Positions 36,270 to 47,006 of a stretch of DNA of 64,000 nt are shown in pieces. The first letter of the stretch is position 1, and each line of letters opens with the position of its first letter. Made by a program: the position numbers and the translations under genes. The DNA is taken from positions 248,001 to 312,000 of the forward strand of contig JBBELK010000441.1 of assembly GCA_037783545.1 (NCBI GenBank), written 5' to 3'. Below the pieces are notes generated by a model, which was not told the origin of the DNA, did not search any database, and saw only the letters and a list, made by a program, of their open reading frames with translations. This DNA comes from Henricia sp. BOLD:AAB3569. Taxonomy: Eukaryota; Echinodermata; Asteroidea; Spinulosida; Echinasteridae.

Positions 36270-37024
36270 TGCTTTCGTAGCAACAACTATTTCATCAGAT
36301 GCAATGTACACTCCTTTAGCAGTTGGAGCGGGCAAACTAAAGTGGCGCGCGCTGTCAAAGAGACCCATCCCCTAAAGATTTTTCACTAAAATATTCGAAC
36401 GCACATAATTATTTAAAACAACTCCTTCCTTTCATTTTGTACAATTTAACCACTTTTTATGCATTTTGTAATTGATTCTAGTCCCGGGGATACTTAATTT
36501 TGGTTTCAGCTTTAGCCGCACATTATTTTACCTAATTAATAACCCTATTGTTCCAAACAATATCGGCATATGTTGTTTGGCACCATGGTCTGACAAATAA
36601 GCAAAGTAATGATATTGAGCGAGTCCACTGAAAAGAGCACGCAAAACTATTCTGGGGAGGTCTTAACCTACAGTGAAGCTCTGGAAACATGTTAGGCTAA
36701 TCTCGACAGAGAAGACTTGAGCATTGTCGCTCATTATTTCGCCCAGCGGTTGTCCAAATCGGAGAGACGCGACAGTGCGGCGGCACAACGCGAATTATAT
36801 AGAATTCCATTACAAAACGCGTAACGAAACCGACGGCGATGCATGTACCAGTGCAGTGCGCAGTTATAAGGGCCCAAAAGTAATACATCGATTGAATCTA
36901 ACTTTGTTTTATATAAAGGATTATTGCAATGAAACATTAATAATATTTATACATTTATTTTGATTACAAATTAGAAGAAAATTACCCTTTATAACGTTCA
37001 AAGTTTCTATGCAGAATGGGCGCA
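36270..37024. other. No gene seen
   Basis: Frames of 63-79 codons near 36697-36963 on both strands without domains. Confidence 0.4.
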
Positions 37025-37028
37025 CTAT

Positions 37029-37465
37029 AGGCAGTATACATGATTGGTATCTCGAAGAATCAGAAATGTTTACAGATTTACACATAACTTACACGATATA
37101 AACATGACGGCAGAAAACTTTCCCTAAATTAAATTCGCCCCAAAACCATTTCGCACAAGTGCCATTTCGCCCCCAAACCACTTCGCCTGAGTGACATTTC
37201 GCCTCAAATCACTTCGTCCAAACACTACCTCGCCCAAATGCCACTTCGCCCTAAAACCACCGTGCACAGGCCGTGGTTCAGGATGAAGTGGTTCAGGGCG
37301 AAGTGTTGGGGGCGAAATGACTGAAAACTCTTTTTTTACTGTTTTCTCAAAAGTTAGACGAAGTACGGAGCTGGTTTTTGCTCAGGTTGGTTTAATCATG
37401 CATATCTTCAATCACACAGGGGGATACAACTATTTGTAACAGTTTACCAATTATGTATACTATAT
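37029..37465. mobile_element. TTCGCCC element copy 2
   Basis: The left end AGGCAGTATACATGATTGG, the TTCGCCC/GGGCGAA mirror core and the right end CCAATTATGTATACTATAT followed by TTAA (37466-37469). The left TTAA has decayed (CTAT). The body carries CTCAGGTTGGTTTAATCATG and CTTCAATCACACAGGGGG, the empty site for the insertion in copy 1. Confidence 0.8.
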
Positions 37466-37469
37466 TTAA

Positions 37470-38102
37470 GACATGTAGGCCTATATCACAGCAGGGACAT
37501 ACCAGTGAAAGGTAAAATTCAAGCTGGAAAAGTGGAAATGTGGCATATCTGTTTAAAATGTTACCATCCATTTATTCTCAAAAAAGAAAAGGCATAGGCC
37601 TGATGAACAACAGAACAATTATTTCTAGAACGGTACCGGGGGGAAAGCAAAGTCAGTCGTCGAAGAGCAATTATTTGCCGATATTTTTTAAATATTTAAT
37701 ATGTAAAAAAGAAATTCGTATGTGCTTGTGTTGCATATTCTTGTTTTAATTTGTACATTTCATACAATTCAGCTTTTGTTGCTAAGCGAATTTGAAGAAA
37801 TAAAAAATATCGACGTTAAAAACAATACACGCATACGATATCTCCTAAATGTGTGTTTGATACGCGCACGTGCATACAATAATATTGCAAGGCTATTTAG
37901 GCTAGAATTTATATGGTAATTGGGTCTAAACATTCGCTGGTATCTAGTCTATTGCTAAAGCGCAGGGAAACAGTTTTAGTGTATAGACACTGGTTTTAGT
38001 GTAGACCCATAACCTTGGCAACACACAAAGGGTGGCGTTTTCATTACCCCATGCAACCTGACACTGCTTTCACGAAGCTAATTATTTTAGGATTGGCACA
38101 TA
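37470..38102. other. No gene seen
   Basis: AT-rich with two frames under 70 codons (37540-37919), no domain recognised. Confidence 0.4.
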
Positions 38103-38529
38103 GTATTCTTGGGTTTCATTTGGCTTGACAACGGTTGCTATCCGCCATTACTGTGTCCATACTATGGCACGCCAGAGCGAAAAATAATTCAACACTGATA
38201 ATTTAATGTTGACGCATATTTTCGCAAATGATGCGCAAGAAAAAAAAAGTTGGCCATGACTTTTAAATTTGATAGACTGTTTGAAACTAGTATACCGTGC
38301 TTTTGTTGGCAAGTTGTTAAAGATGTTGAAACTTGTTTTTCAGGGTTGATGGCAAAATTATCAGTGTTGAATTATTTCCGCTTTGGAAAACCAAGTCTCA
38401 ACATTTTTAAAAACTTGCCAACAAAGCACGGTAGGCCTATATGCCAGTTTCAAACAGTCTATCAACATTTGCGAAAATATGCAATGGCGGATAGCAACCG
38501 TTGTCAAGCCAAGTGAAACCCAAGAATAC
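38103..38529. mobile_element. Asymmetric foldback
   Basis: The ends GTATTCTTGGGTTTCATTTG and CAAGTGAAACCCAAGAATAC are inverted. Both arms share GACAACGGTTGCTATCCGCC, ATTTTCGCAAATG and GATAGACTGTTTGAAACT in opposite sense. The left arm has about 100 extra bp (about 38150-38215) that the right arm lacks. Confidence 0.75.
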
Positions 38530-38993
38530 GCTCACACGCACGATATGATCGACACATGATCTCATGATACTCAAAACATGATTTTTCCACAAAAAACTAA
38601 TGGTTACATAAGAACAACATCACAAGTAATTATTATACATGCACGTGACACTAAAATTTACGCTAATTACGGGAAGGGCGAAAAACCCGCAAAAACCCTT
38701 TTTAAGAGAAAATAATACAAATGGGAAAATTACCCTCCGGCTCCAAAATTTAAGTTTGATTTTATGGCAACCAAGTCATACGACTCCGTAAATTAGCATT
38801 TCTCACTTGAAGTGGATCATGTGAATATTATGTGTATGTTTGGCGAAGTGCCGATTTGAATGAGCTCAAAGAAGACATAGTTCTAAGGTGTGCACTAAGG
38901 CTGTTCCAAATTGCGGCGCCAAAACATGATTTTTCCACAAGACGTAGGCCTAATACACCACAGGCACATCTTTTCTAATTTCAGGAAATTATA

Positions 38994-39086
38994 CATCTTC
39001 CTTTCGCAACGGTCCTTCCTGCACACGTACCTAGTTTGGCAAACTATAGGTACGTGTGCAGGAAAGACCGTTGCGAAAGGAAGATG
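38994..39086. repeat. Short near-perfect palindrome
   Basis: CATCTTCCTTTCGCAACGGT and CCTGCACACGTACCT face their complements around a 14-bp centre. About 39 bp per arm, small enough to be a precursor-like hairpin, but no evidence of processing can be seen. Confidence 0.7.
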
Positions 39087-39168
39087 GAAATTATACTGCA
39101 ATATTACAACTTACAAAAAAACAAGGTGCAACAGGAAATCATCTTATTAAAAGAAAATCGCCACTTAA

Positions 39169-39684
39169 AGGCAGTATACATGATTGGTATCTCGAAAATC
39201 AGAAATGTTCACAGATTTACGCCTAACTTACTCAATGTAAACATGATGACCGTAGAAAACTTCCCCTGAAATGGTTTTGTCTGAAGTGCTATAGTCTTTG
39301 AGAAATGAGTAAAACAATTAGTTTTCGTCTCATGAGACGAAAATTCAATTCGCCCCAAAACCATTTCGCCCAAGTGCCATTTCGCCCCAAACCACTTTGC
39401 CTGAGTGCCATTTCGCCCCAAATTACTTCGTCCAAACACTACATCGCCCAAATGCCACTTCGCCCCAAAACCACTTTGTGCACAGGCCGTGGTTCAGGGC
39501 GAAATGGTTCAGGGCGAAGTGGTTTTGGGGCGAAATTACTGCAAACCCTTTTTTGACTGTGTTCTCAAAAGTTAGACGAAGTACGGACCTGGTTTTTGCT
39601 CAGGTTGGTTTTAATCATGCATATCTTCAATCACACAGGGGGATAAAACTATTTGTAACAGTTTACCAATCATGTATACTATCT
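39169..39684. mobile_element. TTCGCCC element copy 3, best preserved
   Basis: TTAA lies on both sides (39165-39168 and 39685-39688). Ends are AGGCAGTATACATGATTGG and CCAATCATGTATACTATCT. The core alternates TTCGCCC- and GGGCGAA-containing phrases around CACAGGCCGTGGTTCAGG. 516 bp, no transposase. It serves as reference for the other three copies. Confidence 0.9.
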
Positions 39685-39762
39685 TTAAATGCGACATCAA
39701 AATGCATAAACTTATGTCGCTTTTTCTAACCATGGCAAGCGACACATACTACATCATCCGTC

Positions 39763-39873
39763 GAATATTTTCATTCAGTGAAAGATGGAATATGCCTATA
39801 GGCCGATGTTCCATTCAGCTCGGCTTCGCCTCGTTCAATGGAACATTCCATCTTTCACCTCATGAAAATATTC
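39763..39873. repeat. Short palindrome
   Basis: GAATATTTTCATTCAGTGAA faces TTCACCTCATGAAAATATTC. The inner GATGTTCCATT / AATGGAACATT pair brackets a short centre. Confidence 0.65.
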
Positions 39874-40594
39874 CTCCAATTGCACTCATAAACATTGATC
39901 ATCATTTTGTACACTACCGCGGCGCTCAGCAAAACTTGCATGAAGTATACCGGTATCATGTCAAATTGTGTTCAGTAAAAAGCCCTTCCGCTACGTCATG
40001 GAAACCACCGAACGTGTTTTTACAGAGTTTCAAAACTGGGTAGACCAGCTATAGTTATTAAATTCGGGCTTGCTCTTGTAAATGTCAATATCAAAGGTGC
40101 TGTACATGTATACATATAGTTGGCTTGCGACGTGTAACATACACCCACCCATCGCGTCTTTAACTGCACCATTTCCAAGCATCTCAGACATTTCAGGAGT
40201 TTTGGGGGAGGGAGTTGTGCATGCATGGTCATTAACTACACAAATCTAAGAAAAATGACCGTTGAAAAGATGATGCAAAAGTAGAACAGAATATTATTCC
40301 CTCAAAATGTGCCCGACTGCATATTTTTGCGGGTGTATTAGTGCAGTTTTCAAAACCACTTGATTCGGCTTCGGACGGGCTTTGCGATTTTTTGTCCTAG
40401 CTGTGTGTAAGCCTATACTTTATTTGTTCAGGTTTTTGTGGGTAATTTTTATCTACTCTCAACAGAAGTGTATACGTTCAAGTTGACGTTCAAACCATTT
40501 TGTTTAGCCACGTTAATATTTCTGAGATGCACCAAGCCTGAGCCTGCCATTCGTAAAGGTACTTGCAAACCGGAAACAAAAGGTCAAACATTTT

Positions 40595-40602
40595 TATTTG
40601 TT
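40595..40602 (-). terminator. Candidate polyadenylation signal for the C-type lectin
   Basis: TTTTTATT on the plus strand reads AATAAAAA on the minus strand, about 220 bp past the lectin stop. A second AATAAA on the same strand lies near 40420. Either could end the transcript. Confidence 0.3.
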
Positions 40603-40820
40603 TGTGACAAACTCGGACAACATTTTTTGCCTTTTCCATTTTTTGGCGTTTGGGCGCTTACAAACGCGGTACAGTAAAGTCATAATTCAAAGAAAATCGT
40701 CACAACGTTAAAACCCCATTGCCATTCCCTGACTGGTCTCCAGAAATGTGACCCGCCGCGAGACTACAGAAACAGTTATGAACATTAAACAAAAACTACT
40801 CTCAAAATCGTGTGATTCCT

Positions 40821-41318
40821 CTACATTTGCTTCATTTTACAAATGAAGTGAAACTCACTGCTGCATCCCCCGTCGTCCCACTTCCACCCATATCCTTGCT
40901 TGAGAAGGCCACAATCAGCACCACCGCTGTCGTCCGGTTGGTTCACGTCCCAGTTGTCGAACTGGTCGTCACGGCCCGATCCATCAACCCACACGAAATC
41001 GTTTTCCTCGCTTAAATCGGAAAGACCCAGCCAAACGTGATCCGTAAAGACAATCGCCTGAGAAGCCTGGATGATGTCAAGAACGAACTGGTTTTCCTCG
41101 GCACTCAACACCGAAACCAGATGCGAGGGACCGAAGCGACCGCGAGGTAATTTCTGGCAGTAGTTCTCGGCGTCATGCCAAGTGAGCTTCTCCAGAACCA
41201 ACTGGTAGCAGTGGTCACCGAACGGTATCCAGTTCAAAGGGCACGGCTTACTGCATCCGGCTTGGACAAAGTCCACAGTAAATACGAACACCAGGAAAGC
41301 CAGAAACAACATAGACAT
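40821..41318 (-). CDS. Secreted C-type lectin, single CTLD, QPD type
   Basis: 165 residues. Residues 1-20 form a signal peptide (MSMLFLAFLVFVFTVDFVQA). The rest is one long-form C-type lectin domain: Cys26/37 are the expected N-terminal pair, Cys54/160 and Cys136/152 the two core disulfides, and Cys22 is spare and could link chains. WLGLSD (96-101) is the WIGL-type core. QPD at 127-129 is the calcium-site-2 motif associated in the family with galactose-type ligands. WDD at 147-149 replaces the usual WND. The usual acidic residue before the third-last cysteine region is Ala (GADCG), so full calcium-site geometry is uncertain. The start is chosen by the signal peptide. The frame is one exon with no intron. 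Expected role: extracellular carbohydrate recognition, probably in immunity or opsonisation as for echinoderm lectins (inference). Confidence 0.92.
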   Translation of the reverse strand: MSMLFLAFLVFVFTVDFVQAGCSKPCPLNWIPFGDHCYQLVLEKLTWHDAENYCQKLPRGRFGPSHLVSVLSAEENQFVLDIIQASQAIVFTDHVWLGLSDLSEENDFVWVDGSGRDDQFDNWDVNQPDDSGGADCGLLKQGYGWKWDDGGCSSEFHFICKMKQM

Positions 41319-41378
41319 CGTGTTAAATATGTGAAATTACGACATGACACCAGAAATAGTTGCCGCGTAAATGACCGA

Positions 41379-41394
41379 GCTGATATAATAACTA
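41379..41394 (-). promoter_or_regulatory. Possible TATA-like element upstream of the C-type lectin
   Basis: The minus strand reads AGTTATTATATCAGC about 60-75 bp before the start codon. Spacing would give a short 5' leader. Weak, since no other core elements are clear. Confidence 0.25.
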
Positions 41395-41606
41395 ATTTGT
41401 TGCTGCAGTTGTTTTTCTGTAAATCAAGCAAAAATTAATGACCATGAAGGTTTCGGGTTAAGGGGCTATATGTACCTGAATCACGAAAAAGTCACTAAGG
41501 ATATTTGGTAAAATCACAATATTTGGTAAAGTCACAATTTCCATAGGTTATCGTTTTGGGTAAGAGGAGTTGTACATAACCAGGGCCGGATCTGGCTTTT
41601 GGTTAA

Positions 41607-42114
41607 AGGCAGTACCCCTACACATGATTGGTATCTCGAAGAATCAGAAATGTTCACATATTTACACATAACTTTCACGATATAAACATGATGACGGCAG
41701 AAGACTTCCCCTGAAATGGTTTTGTGTGAAGTGCTATATATAGTCTCTGAGAAATGAGCAAAACAAAATTTTTCGTCTCGCAAAACGTAAATTCAATTCG
41801 CCCCAAAACCATTTCGCCCTGGACCACTTCGTCCTGAACCAAATCGTCCAAGAGCCACTTCGCCCCTAAACTACTTCGTCTATAAAACACTTCGTCCAAA
41901 AGCCACCTCATCACCCCAAAACAACCCCGTGCACAGGCCGTGGTTGAGGGCGAAGTGGTTGAGGGCAAAGTGGTTTTGGGGCGAAATGACTGTAAACCCT
42001 TTTTTGACTGTTTTCTCAAAATATTCGAAATACGCAGCTCCATAGCAAAGGCACGGAGCTGCGTATTTCGTAGCACTAATTTGGCGCGCGCGCATTGCTG
42101 ACGAGACTGTGCCT
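41607..42114. mobile_element. Chimeric TTAA element: TTCGCCC left part, AGGCACAG right part
   Basis: The left end AGGCAGTA with TTAA (41603-41606) and the body to about 42020 match the TTCGCCC family. The right part from about 42022 matches the 133-bp palindrome family (25716-25848) and ends GACTGTGCCT followed by TTAA (42115-42118). The switch falls where both families have a CGAA.TACG.AGCT-like phrase. The whole is still bracketed by TTAA. Confidence 0.7.
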
Positions 42115-42654
42115 TTAACATACTCACCTTTTTTTATCCCAAATAAATTTAGAGAAACATCAATTCAATCGGCTTTTATAATAGTTGTTCATCAAATCAT
42201 TGCAAGCAGCACAATGCAGTGCTGGTAGGCCTATGTAGCTGCAGACGTACCACAGACACCAATTCATAACCTAAAAGTGAATAGAATGTGAATGCATCAT
42301 GTGGATAAAAATTCTACACGGACGTCGTTTGAAATTGATTTTCCAAAGTTGCTTTTGCTACTGTCAGTCAGTATCCGTGCAAAATTACACCTATCAGCGT
42401 CCAAGCGAAAACACAAATTAAGATGGTAGGCCTATGCGGATGCCAAATAATTGATTGGTCTTTCAGCTATATCCATAGTAACGGCCATGGAAACCATGCC
42501 CAAGTAAACATGCATGATGAGACCAAGGCCTATAATGTTTTTTTTTTAACGCGAGTGACTGTATATGTACACCGCCGGCGCAGGTAAAAGACAACTACAT
42601 GTAGGCCTAACTATATTAAAGGCAGATTACTTTTAAAAACTGAAACACGTGCAG

Positions 42655-42812
42655 CACTATAAAATGTTGACTGGTGTGGTGTGGGATATGGAGTTTTAAC
42701 ACCCGAGGGAGCTCATAGCACCCGAGGCAACTCCCAGGGTGCCATAAGCTCCCGAGGGTGTTAAAACCCATATCCCACACCACACCAGTCGACAATTGTT
42801 TTGTTATATATC
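42655..42812. mobile_element. Foldback, GGTGTGGTGTGGGATATGG arms
   Basis: ACTGGTGTGGTGTGGGATAT is answered by ATATCCCACACCACACCAGT. Inner CACCCGAGGGAGCTC-type phrases repeat directly and inverted. No target duplication resolved. Confidence 0.7.
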
Positions 42813-42941
42813 CCGTCTCATGGTCTCCGTACATGCACGGCATAATAATATCGTTTCTATTATTTGGAATGTTGAAATTGTAAAAACAATTCGTCTCTGC
42901 ACTTTCGCTATTGACCCCTTTTGAACACGTGCGAATATGCC

Positions 42942-43130
42942 ATTTTGGGAGTCAAATAATGCTGAGTCATTTTGGAAGCAATGTGCGTGCGCGTTGTGTG
43001 TGTCTGGTGGGCGTAACGCGGTTTAGTTCACCAATGGGAGCCTCAGCATAGTGCGTTACGCGCGCTATGGACACACACAACGCGCACGCACATTGCTTCC
43101 ACAACAACGCGGTATTGTTTTACTCCCAAA
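42942..43130. mobile_element. Foldback, CGTGCGCGTTGTGTGTGTC arms
   Basis: GGAAGCAATGTGCGTGCGCG faces CGCGCACGCACATTGCTTCC. Outer CATTTTGGGAGT / ACTCCCAAAATG also mirror. A partial related copy lies at about 43185-43275 (GATGTGCGTGCGCGTTGTG, GGGCGTAAC). Confidence 0.7.
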
Positions 43131-43643
43131 ATGACGTCATTGGCACGAGCTCAATAGTCTAACATTGCACAGCGTGTGGAATAATGGGATGTGCGTGCGC
43201 GTTGTGCGCCTCTAGCGGGCGTAACACGCGGTTTGTTTTGCTAATTGAGCCTCATACAGCGCGTTACGCGTGCTATGGACAGGGGCAAGAACACGCGTAC
43301 GGCCAGGTGATATGAAGTTAAATTCGCATGCGGCAGGGTGATATGAGTTTTTATCACATGGACATGTGACCGTTCTGGACCAATGAAACTGCAGTATTCC
43401 AAGACGGGGTATAACAAACATAGGCCTATTTATTACAGGAAACCCACCCTTTGTAAATTCATGACATTTAGTTTCAGCCATATATGGTCACATTAGCTTC
43501 AATAAGTTGTCAGGGCCGATATATATATAGATGGTTGAATCGACCGTATATTGTGGAACTCTTTGGTACCGTGAACAACGCACAAACACGCCACTGTAGC
43601 GAGCTCGCATAAATAATGAGCATCCACCCTCTGGTACTGTTAA

Positions 43644-43804
43644 GCGGGCCTCCCACTGTGCGATTTTTTGCCACGAATTCCCTACGATTAGGTACGAATT
43701 GGTACGATAACCAAAGACTGTCCATAGACTCTACACACAATCGTATCAAATCGTAGCTATTAATCGTACCTAATTCGTAGCAAAAATCGCAGTGGGAGGC
43801 CCGC
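43644..43804. mobile_element. 161-bp TTAA MITE, GCGGGCCTCCCACTG ends
   Basis: GCGGGCCTCCCACTG and CAGTGGGAGGCCCGC are perfect inverted ends. TTAA precedes (43640-43643) and TTTA follows (43805-43808). The interior mirrors TACGATTAGGTACGAATT with its complement. Confidence 0.85.
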
Positions 43805-44067
43805 TTTAGAGCAGCTACATTGTACCCTACTCGGGCAAGGGTATGGAGCGCGGTAAAATTTGTTCGTGGTATATTGACGAGCCTCCGTCTTTAGGTAACA
43901 TCGTGATATTTTCCCTCTTAATTTTATACCCAGCACGATATGTGGCAAAGGGACTCCCCTATATTACGCCCCTATTCCTCAACACACTCTTATCGATACT
44001 TATATTTTCGCAATAAGCGATAGGATCGGGAACTAATCTACCATGGGTGGCAGCATCGAATATAAAC

Positions 44068-44326
44068 ACTAGATGAAGCAACGTCGTCTAAGATTGAAGC
44101 CACCGTCCGCCATTGTATCCTTCCTAATACAATGCCTTGCCTAGACTGTTCATACTGTCCTCTCTAGTCTACATCATGGTCTACATGTGTTAAGTGGAAT
44201 GCAAGCGATCGCATGGACCGGGGAGCAGTCTAGGCCAAGCATTGTTCGTGGGGTACAATGGCGGCCGGCGCGTGGCTTCAATTCTCGTATATAGCAAACT
44301 GCTATGGCATACTTCATCCAGTGTAT
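44068..44326. repeat. Diverged foldback
   Basis: ATTGAAGCCAC..CCGCCATTGTA at the left faces TACAATGGCGGCCGGCGCGTG..TTCAAT at the right. CCTAGACTGTTC and GAGCAGTCTAGG are an inner pair. Outer CACTAGATGAAG / CTTCATCCAGTG pair too. Confidence 0.5.
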
Positions 44327-44360
44327 GTATGTATAACGATGGGTGGCAGCCACCACTACC

Positions 44361-44755
44361 CTAGACTGGTTCCCGTCCACATATTCCACATGTATAGGAA
44401 AATATAAGTACAGGTAAAGGGCGCTTCATCTTGATCTGTGATTGGTCGTCTTTGCGCGTATGCACTGTGTGCTTTATATTTAAAAATTGGCGAAGCCCTT
44501 TGCTTTAGGCAATGTTTATTTACATTTGAATATGTTCGACAAGCACGGCCCGGTTCCAAATATCAATGCTAAATCACATGTACGCACTATTACTAATTTA
44601 AAATACATTTTAAAAAATAACCACGTGACCAAGGGCAGATTTCTGCCCGTCATGGCCTAGTCTGGTACCCGGACCAAAAATTATTTGACTAGACTGAATT
44701 TAAGTCTCATATTCAGTCGTTGTATGTGGAGCGGGAACCAGTCTAGTCATGGCCA
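44361..44755. repeat. CTAGACTGGTTCCCG inverted fragments
   Basis: ACTGGTTCCCGTCCACATAT (44366) has its near complement ATATGTGGAGCGGGAACCAGT-like sequence near 44720. TAGTCTGGTACCCGG at 44658 is a third related phrase. Confidence 0.4.
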
Positions 44756-45722
44756 CCTTTACCGATCCTTATATTTTCGCATATTTTTCATCGCGAGTCG
44801 AACGATAACAGCGTTTATAAAGCCCCGCCCGGCAACAACCTTTGACCTGTGTTCCCGGAATTCAAAGCGAAACCCCGTGTCGCTCGTTTTGCATCTTCTG
44901 AAGGCTCCCTCGATCGGTGTAAACCCCGTGTTACATGGTGTAAGCATCTCGAACGCCCCTACTGTAAATGTAACATGCTGTTGGAACGGGCTGTGACACC
45001 CCTACTAAATAATGGTAGATCCCATGCGAAAAAGTGACACTTTTTGCGCGCGCGAAAAAAGGCTGGCATTTTGTTTTCGGGATGTGTGAAGTTTTTGCTG
45101 TCGCCGCGAAAACGACTGTCATGTCGAGTTGACTAGACGAACCATACCGACACGACCGAGGACCCCCGGACCAGGGATTTATGCTGTGGAGGCCGACGAT
45201 CTTTTCCCCAGTCTTTTTATGTTGTACCCAGTGACGTAAGTTACATAAAAATGATACTTTTAATACAAATATATTGACCGATCGTGATCGTGTGGGTGTG
45301 GTGCGTATTGTCCCGAACGCGAACCCGGCCGATGTCCGCGTACGTACGCGTACGGGAAACGTAGGCCTATCATATGCGGCTTGCAAAATCCGGGTTGTAT
45401 ATCACAATTTTGCGTGGCTGTTCAAGAAATGTGCGGATATGTGTACATGGTTTATGTAAAAAGTCACATTACCTATGCTGTGCAGACGAAATAACCGCGC
45501 AAACTGTTGATACAACGATCCAGTTTTTCCCAGCCGCATACGTACGCGTACCATTTCTAATGGTCCCCAGTATAAATTGCCTGCGCATGCCAGCGCCAGC
45601 GCCCCAGCGGAGTTTGTGCCTAATTATAACCTTTAATTCCCCCCAGCCGCGTCGCATGCTTGACCGAGCTTTTGGTGCACAAAGACGTACCTCACGTCGT
45701 TGGTAACTTTTGCTATCACTTG
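44756..45722. other. GC-richer stretch, no gene recognised
   Basis: Frames of 103-151 codons overlap on both strands (for example 44931-45386 minus) with Arg/Thr-rich composition but no domain. CG dinucleotides are more frequent than around it, so a promoter or unrecognised exon cannot be excluded. Confidence 0.3.
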
Positions 45723-47006
45723 CAGGCGCGGATCCAGGAATTTTGTAGACGGGGGGCACAACAAAAAGGGACAAATGCGAGCGCGTAGCGCGAAGCCCTT
45801 ATTACGGCGTGGGGTCCGGGGCCCGCGGCTGAAGGGCCCCGGGAAATTTTGGATTCTAGATGCTCTGTGGTGCAATCTAAGGCGATTCCTCGCCACTTTT
45901 AACTGACTTTTTTAAGCAAAAGTTTTGAAGATTGTTGTGTGTTTTGAGAATTGTGTGTATGAAGAATTATTTTCGCCATTATTTTTAGCCATTATTTTCG
46001 CCCGGTTAAGTTGACAAAAATCTATAAAGTTTCTCCCTCCCCAATTTGGCATTTAATATGCAGTTTTTACCCATCATCATTTCTTATTTTTCCGGATTTT
46101 TTCTTGGTTTTAATTCAGTCCAGTTGAAAAGTTCAAGAAAAGGACTTGATTTCAGACTGTTCCTTGCCCTAATGCCCTGTGTTAAAACATCGGCAGATCG
46201 GCTGCAAGACATAATAGACCATTAGTAGGCAGGCCTATGTGTATTGGCGTCAAGTTGTCCTCGGCAAAAATTTCCACAAGGTATACCTTGAACCTTTTTC
46301 AGACGAAACAGAACAATTTATATACTTTGAGGAATCAGGTCAGCAAACCAGACTTCACAGACTACCGATAACAAACGAAAAATGGTCAAACTCAATTAGG
46401 GTAGTACCTAATGTATGTATTTGAAGACAAAAAAGTCACTTCAATCGTCATTGGAAAAATTTTACACGAAAAATTAACTTTTCTTAATAATGACAGTAAA
46501 GCAAATCGTATGCGCTGTGTACCTTGGATAATGGCTTTATTTTTTCCTCTGCGTCTTTAATATCTTATCCTTTTTTATCAACCTCACATCCTTGATTTTT
46601 TTTATAACTGAAGCTCTTATGGAAATCAAATATACACGAAATACTGGACTTGACTAGTTTCCATATGCCAATAAGCATCATGATAAGTTCTGATGGTGAA
46701 GCTCCTCCTGAGCGTAAACTATTCGGGCATTAGAATGTGGTGTACGGGAGTGTATTATAAGTGCTGATCGTAAGCCTGAAAGTCAAAGACTTGGCTTTCG
46801 TATACACTTTGATACCACTACATGTTCACGCATCATCATACAATACGCATGTGCATAGAATCATCAATGGTGCACTACTTGCCCTCCCCCCTTTTTTCTT
46901 TTACCTCCTTTCCTTTCCGCCCATTTTTTATTTTTTTTGTTGACTCAATTTGCCCGGGGGGCACGTGCCCCCTCGGCGCCCCCCCCCCCCCCTGGATCCG
47001 CGCCTG
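45723..47006. mobile_element. 1.28-kb element with 16-bp perfect TIRs
   Basis: CAGGCGCGGATCCAGG at the left and CCTGGATCCGCGCCTG at the right are exact inverted repeats, related to the short element at 23172-23358. The right end is preceded by a C-run. No transposase frame; the 61-codon frame at 46239-46424 has no match that I recognise. Target duplication not resolved. Confidence 0.7.

Noticed and set aside
39397-39729. 110-codon frame
   Set aside because: It reads through the TTCGCCC element; the same frames appear in sister copies only as repeat by-products.
44931-45386. 151-codon minus frame
   Set aside because: Length fits chance in a GC-richer stretch. No recognisable domain, and competing frames lie on the other strand.
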